NCBI GenBank assembly: GCA_031216445.1
Contig: CM062202.1
Span: 350,001 to 414,000 of the forward strand
DNA length: 64,000 bases
Origin: Lateolabrax maculatus
Lineage: Eukaryota; Chordata; Actinopteri; Acropomatiformes; Lateolabracidae
Direction of reading: 5' to 3'
Position numbers and translations under genes: made by a program. The notes beneath the pieces are model-generated. The model saw nothing but the letters and a program-made list of their open reading frames with translations. It did no database searches and was not told where the DNA came from. Of this stretch, positions 59,490 through 64,000 are shown one piece after another (within the stretch, counting starts at the first letter, position 1; every line of letters begins with the position of its first letter).

Positions 59490-60669
59490 CAGTTACACTT
59501 TTTCTTCAGTGTAATAAATGAATGCCGAGTATATATCCTCTTTACCTCTCATGTCAGCAGCACTGATCTATCGTTATTATTACCTTCAATAACCCGATCA
59601 TTAAAGTATGTGTTGAACTTTCCTCGACTTCCTTCAGTAATTCATGCCGCTAAATCAGTATTTTAGCCACATTCAAAGCAAGTTGTGTTGGAGCTTGGCA
59701 TTCTTGTTGAAGCATGCTCAGTTCTATTAGTGACTGCATGTAGTTGTAGTGACATTATTCACAATGACAGTTGAATGTAATGTATGAATAAACTGAGTGA
59801 ATTTCAATGTAACCCGGGCCTGATGCTATCTACACATGAGAGACTGTCTGATCTGCTCAACTCATACAACTGTTAAACAAATACTCTTTTATTAATCCAA
59901 CCGTTTAATGGGTCTGACTGAGGCCTCCAAGTGGAAGAGTTGTACTGGAGTGGAAGTGGAGCAGCTGTTTTTCACAGTCTCAATTCAGTGAACACAGCTG
60001 CATGTGTCAGGCATGTGCATGTGTCATATACATATATATACATATATGCATGTTTATAAATAAATGCTTGATTTAACCCTTTAATGCTTACAATGTGATG
60101 AGTCTAGTAGTCCCTGTAACATATGTCTGCACTGTTTATATTCATCAATAGTTTCTATTATAAAAAACAGGATTTATTCAAACCTCGCATTTACACAAAT
60201 GGCTTTACAGCTGTTAATGAGATCAATAATGGCGTCTCTGAACAGAGATGAAAGGAACTGAGACAGCTCATTCCTGAGCTTCTTCTATCATAAAACAAGT
60301 TTTAACAGCTTCTGAGGTCTATGATATGAGTTTATATGGTGACTTATATGTACATACTTATGTACTGACTTATATCACATCTATAAACATATATGTGTGA
60401 GACATAGACAGACATATATGGTAGCAATCAAACATATTTTTTATCCATAGGGAATGATCCTTTACGTAATTTGATATATGTCAAATATGTAAACTACATA
60501 TATAGTGTATATTTGCACATATGGCTCACACATATGTGCTTATACATGTGTATGTGAGAGGGAGAACGAAAGAAGCGAAAAACCAGAGCGAGGCTTAAAA
60601 AAATGACGTGACAATTTGTACTTGATGTTGGCGATATAAACATTTACTAAAAATACTGGATAACCTGCA

Positions 60670-60716
<47 letters not shown>

Positions 60717-62140
60717 GTCTGATTATTAAGTTGTCTGTCCTCCCCCTCTCTCCCCCCTCTCCCCCTCTCTCTCCTCCTTTCAACCCGACTGGGTGGAGGC
60801 AGATGTCCTCCACCCAGAGCCTGGTTCTGCTCCAGGTTTCTACCTGTTAAAGGGAGTTTTTCCTTCCACTGTCACCAAGTGCTGCTCATGGTGGAACTGT
60901 TGGGTCTGTAAATAATATTTAAAGAGCCGGTCTGGACCTGCTCTGTGTGGAAAGAGTCCTGAGAGAACTTTGTACAAATTGACTTGACTTGTTCTTCCTT
61001 GTCCCTGCTGTTGTAGTTGAATCCAAAAAGCTCAGAAGAAAGAAATGAAAACTTAAAACCTTGGTGAACTGTTTATTGGCTAGTTCCTTTTTTATTTTTT
61101 CCGAGGCTGTTTTTCAGGTTTTTTTCTTCAAAAACAGTTTCTGAGGTGACAGGAGATGACTGCTGCTTGGCCCTTACAGGTTTCCAGGGCCTGTTTTTGT
61201 GACCTTTAGTTTATGGGCCTTTATAGGACATTTTCTACAAGCTGCTGTCTTTTATGATAACCCAGTTGCTTGGACAAATATCTTGTGACAGAGTACCTTG
61301 GTTGACACTCTGATCAGCCTGAGGTGTTTGGATATTTTGCAAATCTTTACCAACTATAAGGCCTTTAAACATAGAAGCATTAACCTTTAAGGAATTTATG
61401 TTTAGTGACTAAAACCCTCTCAGTGAAAGATTCAATCCAACTTAATTTTACATCATTTAGGACACACTATTACACACATTACACATTACTATGAACACTA
61501 TGATCATCTGGGGCATGCTGCTTGTTTTTTCTGGTTATTCCAGATGAACACATTTGTTAGATGACAGATAAGATACAGAAAGTATTTTATATTCTTTTAC
61601 TAAAAACAAGACTTTTGCATGTGGTGCGGATTTTGGACATATTCAGTCCATACACTACAGGGTTGAAGAGCGGTTGGCATGTAAGCCAATATAATAATAA
61701 AAAAATGCGCAACATATTGGGTAAACTATTCTGTGCTGGGTGATAAAAAGATCTCGATAATTTTCACCATAAAATCTTCCACGATAACAATCTATAGTTA
61801 TTTTTGAGTCCATTTTCCTCTACTTACAAAACCACTACACAGGAATGTATGTGGTCTAGTTGCATGTCCGAAACGTACGACTCTCACGATACACCAGGTC
61901 ATCAAGGAATGGACTCTTAACAGCAGATGCCTTCAAACTGCATTTTTTCCAGACGACCACACGAGGTGCTCAGGGGCTTAAGGACGCAGTCGTGTCATGG
62001 GTGAGGATAGCCAGATGTGAATTACAGACATGCGTCCGCATTCACATATGTCAGCGGTATCTGACTGAGCTAACGGGGCGTTAGCAGTTTACCGGGCAGC
62101 TCAACCCAAACTCACTGTCGACGGTCACTGTGCTGACTCC
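59490..62140. other. Intergenic DNA, mostly without recognisable features
   Basis: AT-rich sequence with TATATG-rich blocks at 60020-60560. Apart from the LINE-2 fragment at 60672 I see no gene or RNA. Confidence 0.4.
60672..60990 (+). mobile_element. Short LINE-2 3' end with expanded (ATT)n
   Basis: From AGTCTGATTATTAAGTTGTC onward it follows the LINE-2 3' UTR to AAATTGACTTGACTTG. At its left, where other copies have GATTATTATTAGTCTG, there is an (ATT) run of about 16 copies (60670-60716). This suggests expansion from the element's own triplets. Confidence 0.85.
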
Positions 62141-62144
62141 CGCT

Positions 62145-62830
62145 CAACATGAAGTCTTGCTATTAGTGATTAAATGGCCAGATTTGTTGAACTTCCTCAA
62201 ACCATTACCTATTGTTTCTCTGGTTTTAAGGTTGCTGATATGATTGAACAAGCCCCAAGAAGAGGTGGGTGGAGAGTTCAGGTCGCCCTTCTCTATGGTG
62301 GACCATGAAAACCGCTGTGTTTGGAGGTAATGGATGTATCTACTCCTCGGTATGACCCTACTCGAGATGGTCTGGGACAAAGTTCCAGCTTGCAAGGCAT
62401 CCACTGGGAGTAGGATGTTGCAGACAGGACTGCTTTTCCTTCTGCTCCATGGAGAGTGCACTGATGCAGGAAATGGACAGAATTCTACTGGACCTCCTGG
62501 GTGAGCCTCGGCATTATGCTTAATGTTCTGAACAGTAAGACAGTGAAATTAAATTGATTAAAGAAGATGGCCCACCAGGCTTGCCTGGAGATTAGACGCT
62601 TTGCTTTGCAGATGTATTTGAAGTTCTTGTGGTATGTCCATACCTGAGCTCCCTTCAGTAACATTGTCTTCATTCATTGAGGGCAAGTTTGACTGCCAGT
62701 AACTTGAGCTTGATAATGACTTAGTTTCTCTCAACAGGGCACTGCTTGTACAAAAGAAGGCACCCTGATTCTAGAAAGAGCACTGGGACAGCACCACGCT
62801 CTCCCCCGCGTTTGAAGCAATGACTTCCCC
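62145..62830 (-). mobile_element. Ty3/gypsy-type pol relic (RNase H to integrase zinc region)
   Basis: On the minus strand EVIASNAGESVVLSQ, a degraded LLAVKLALNE segment, then VWTYHKNFKYICKAKRLISR and QAWWAIFFNQFNFT follow the RNase H region of fish gypsy pol. The usual pattern is VWTDHKNLEY, AKRLNSRQARWALFF. Further on, RYIHYLQTQRFSWSTIEKGD resembles the zinc-binding start of integrase. Stops and frameshifts break it. The relic at 56990 is in the opposite orientation and need not be the same insertion. Confidence 0.6.
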
Positions 62831-62904
62831 CATAAACTGGTGGTAGGGATCAGGAAGCGTAGCGATGGGTGTGGTCAGCCTGCTAAGACCACTGGAAGTG
62901 TGAA

Positions 62905-62990
62905 TTTCGAGAATAGAATAGAATAGAATAGAATAGAAATACTTTATTTGTCCCGAACTGGGAAATTTCTTTGCAGTAGCAGCGTTTACA
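62905..62990 (-). repeat. (AATAG)n tail and short LINE-type 3' end
   Basis: Five or six GAATA units, then ATACTTTATTTGTCCCGAAC and GGGAAATTTC. It resembles the 3' end seen at 39009-39060. Confidence 0.5.
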
Positions 62991-63224
62991 CCCGAGACAA
63001 TGAAATTAATAAACAAACGTAGAAAATAAAATAAAAAGCACCTACTATTAGGTAGTAGTTATAAATTACAGTATAAAATTAAAATTTAACCATTACAATA
63101 CAAAATAAGTTTAAAGTAAGAAATATCTTTTTACATATATACAACAAAATGTGCAGTTGCAAATTTATGGTTGTTCCGAAAAAACACAAGCAATAATTGA
63201 ATCAAATGCAACTGGACTTGGTTA

Positions 63225-63275
63225 TATGTCTTTGAAGACGTTTCACCTCTCATCCGAGAGGCTTCATCAGTTCAT
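63225..63275 (-). ncRNA. Hammerhead-ribozyme-like core of the Penelope-like element
   Basis: On the minus strand CTGATGA (63270-63264) is followed by a hairpin with arms GCCTCTC / GAGAGGT and loop GGAT. Then come GAAA (63244-63241) and a second hairpin CGTCTT / AAGACAT with one C-A mismatch, ending in TA at 63226-63225 where cleavage would fall. Order and core bases match a hammerhead. There is a bulged A after CTGATGA and stem I is not evident. Hammerheads are known in Penelope-like elements. This copy may be inactive. Confidence 0.45.
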
Positions 63276-63581
63276 GCTCGTCTGACTCGGCTGGGACTAG
63301 TCTGACTAGCTGGTGTGGAGATGCAGGTATTTAACCTCTGTGGAGGCGTTCACAAGGCCAATGATGTCATTGGATAGTTAGTGCTCCATGTGCCAACGCC
63401 AGTGGTTAAAGTGACCGTCGGTGAGTTGGTTTCGACTTCGTTAGTGATCTGTTGTGTTATAACGACAGTGGTTGGAGTCACATGAGGCCATTTGTGAACG
63501 GCTGTCGTTCTTAGAGGCTAAGTTGTTGAATCTCCTGGGAAGAGATGAAAGGACAGCATTGTAAATTGGAGATAGGTGGTG

Positions 63582-64000
63582 TCACAGACCTCCTCCTCTG
63601 TTGAGAGATGGTTTTTCTACTTTTGCATATATAGCTTCCTTTACTCCTCTTTCAAACCATCTATCCTCTCTGTCCAAGATGTGAACGTTGTTGTCTTCGA
63701 AAGAGTGAGCTTTCTCCTTGAGGTGTAAATAGACAGCAGAGTCTAGGCCTGAGGAGTTGGCCCTCCTGTGTTGGGCCATGCGTCTATGTAATGGTTGTTT
63801 TGTTTCACCAATGTAGAGGTTGTTGCATTCCTCGTTGCACTGGACTGCAAACACCGGATTGCTTTTTTGGGTGTGTGGTGTTCGGTCTTTGGGATGTACC
63901 AGTCTCTGTCTGAGTGTGTTGCTGGGTTTGAAATACACAGGGATACGGTGTTTGTTAAAGATCCTCCTGAGTTTTTCCGATACCCCCGATACATATGGGA
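63582..64000 (-). pseudogene. Penelope-like GIY-YIG endonuclease, C-terminal fragment
   Basis: An open frame enters from the right edge (SEKLRRIFNKHRIPVYFKPS) and runs to a TGA at 63584-63582. CNEECNNLYIGETKQPLHRR contains the Cys pair and the LYIGET block of the GIY-YIG domain, with the arginine of PLHRR close after it. SFEDNNVHILDREDRWFERG follows. After the TGA the frame continues open as HHLSPIYNAVLSSLPRR, so the stop is probably a CGA-to-TGA mutation. The N-terminal part is outside the window. Confidence 0.7.

Larger units (their letters stand above)
63180..64000 (-). mobile_element. 3' part of a Penelope-like element, cut by window edge
   Basis: It contains the C-terminal GIY-YIG endonuclease frame and a 3' region with the block GAAGACGTTTCACCTCTCAT, familiar from fish Penelope-like elements. 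The reverse transcriptase part would lie beyond 64000. Confidence 0.75.

Overview
The window is a piece of a ray-finned (teleost) fish genome. Its genes have many short introns with GT-AG junctions. It carries LINE-2, Penelope-like, Ty3/gypsy and DNA-transposon remnants of fish type, and a very high load of (CA)n, (GT)n and minisatellite DNA. There are no bacterial-type operons. Family names come from recalled protein families; no database was searched.

Left part (1-34.1 kb), minus strand: rpl35a (910-3113 coding, 5'TOP leader near 3745-3779) and lrch3 (19084-34096, 20 coding exons, 750 aa, all splice phases checked by hand). Between them, 5.6-10.2 kb is an almost full-length but broken LINE-2 element and 10.2-19.1 kb is gene-poor. 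From memory, human 3q29 has LRCH3 and RPL35A in the same order and strand with IQCG between; here the gap shows no iqcg.

Middle (34.1-47.8 kb): abcf3 on the plus strand (35246-46604, 21 exons, 711 aa) starts 1.15 kb from lrch3, head to head. Its introns hold minisatellites, a LINE fragment and a DNA-transposon-like repeat. The end of exon 13 is duplicated in tandem, with its splice donor, in frame.

Right-middle (47.8-55.3 kb): a four-exon minus-strand gene for a YqaJ-type PD-(D/E)XK exonuclease; tRNA-Leu(CAG); a DUSP14/18-like phosphatase on the plus strand; polr2d (RPB4) on the minus strand; and tRNA-Gly(TCC) on the minus strand. Neighbouring protein genes are arranged in convergent or divergent pairs.

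Right end (55.3-64 kb): gene-poor, with Ty3/gypsy pol relics, two LINE-2 3' ends, a possible two-exon tail of an unknown gene (58912-59351), and the 3' part of a Penelope-like element running off the edge. A hammerhead-ribozyme-like core lies downstream of its GIY-YIG reading frame.

The genes are mostly housekeeping (ribosome, translation-associated ABCF ATPase, RNA polymerase II, tRNAs). The unusual material is in the repeats: kilobase-scale purine-only and TG-rich tracts inside lrch3 intron 1, and tandem duplications that copy splice donors.
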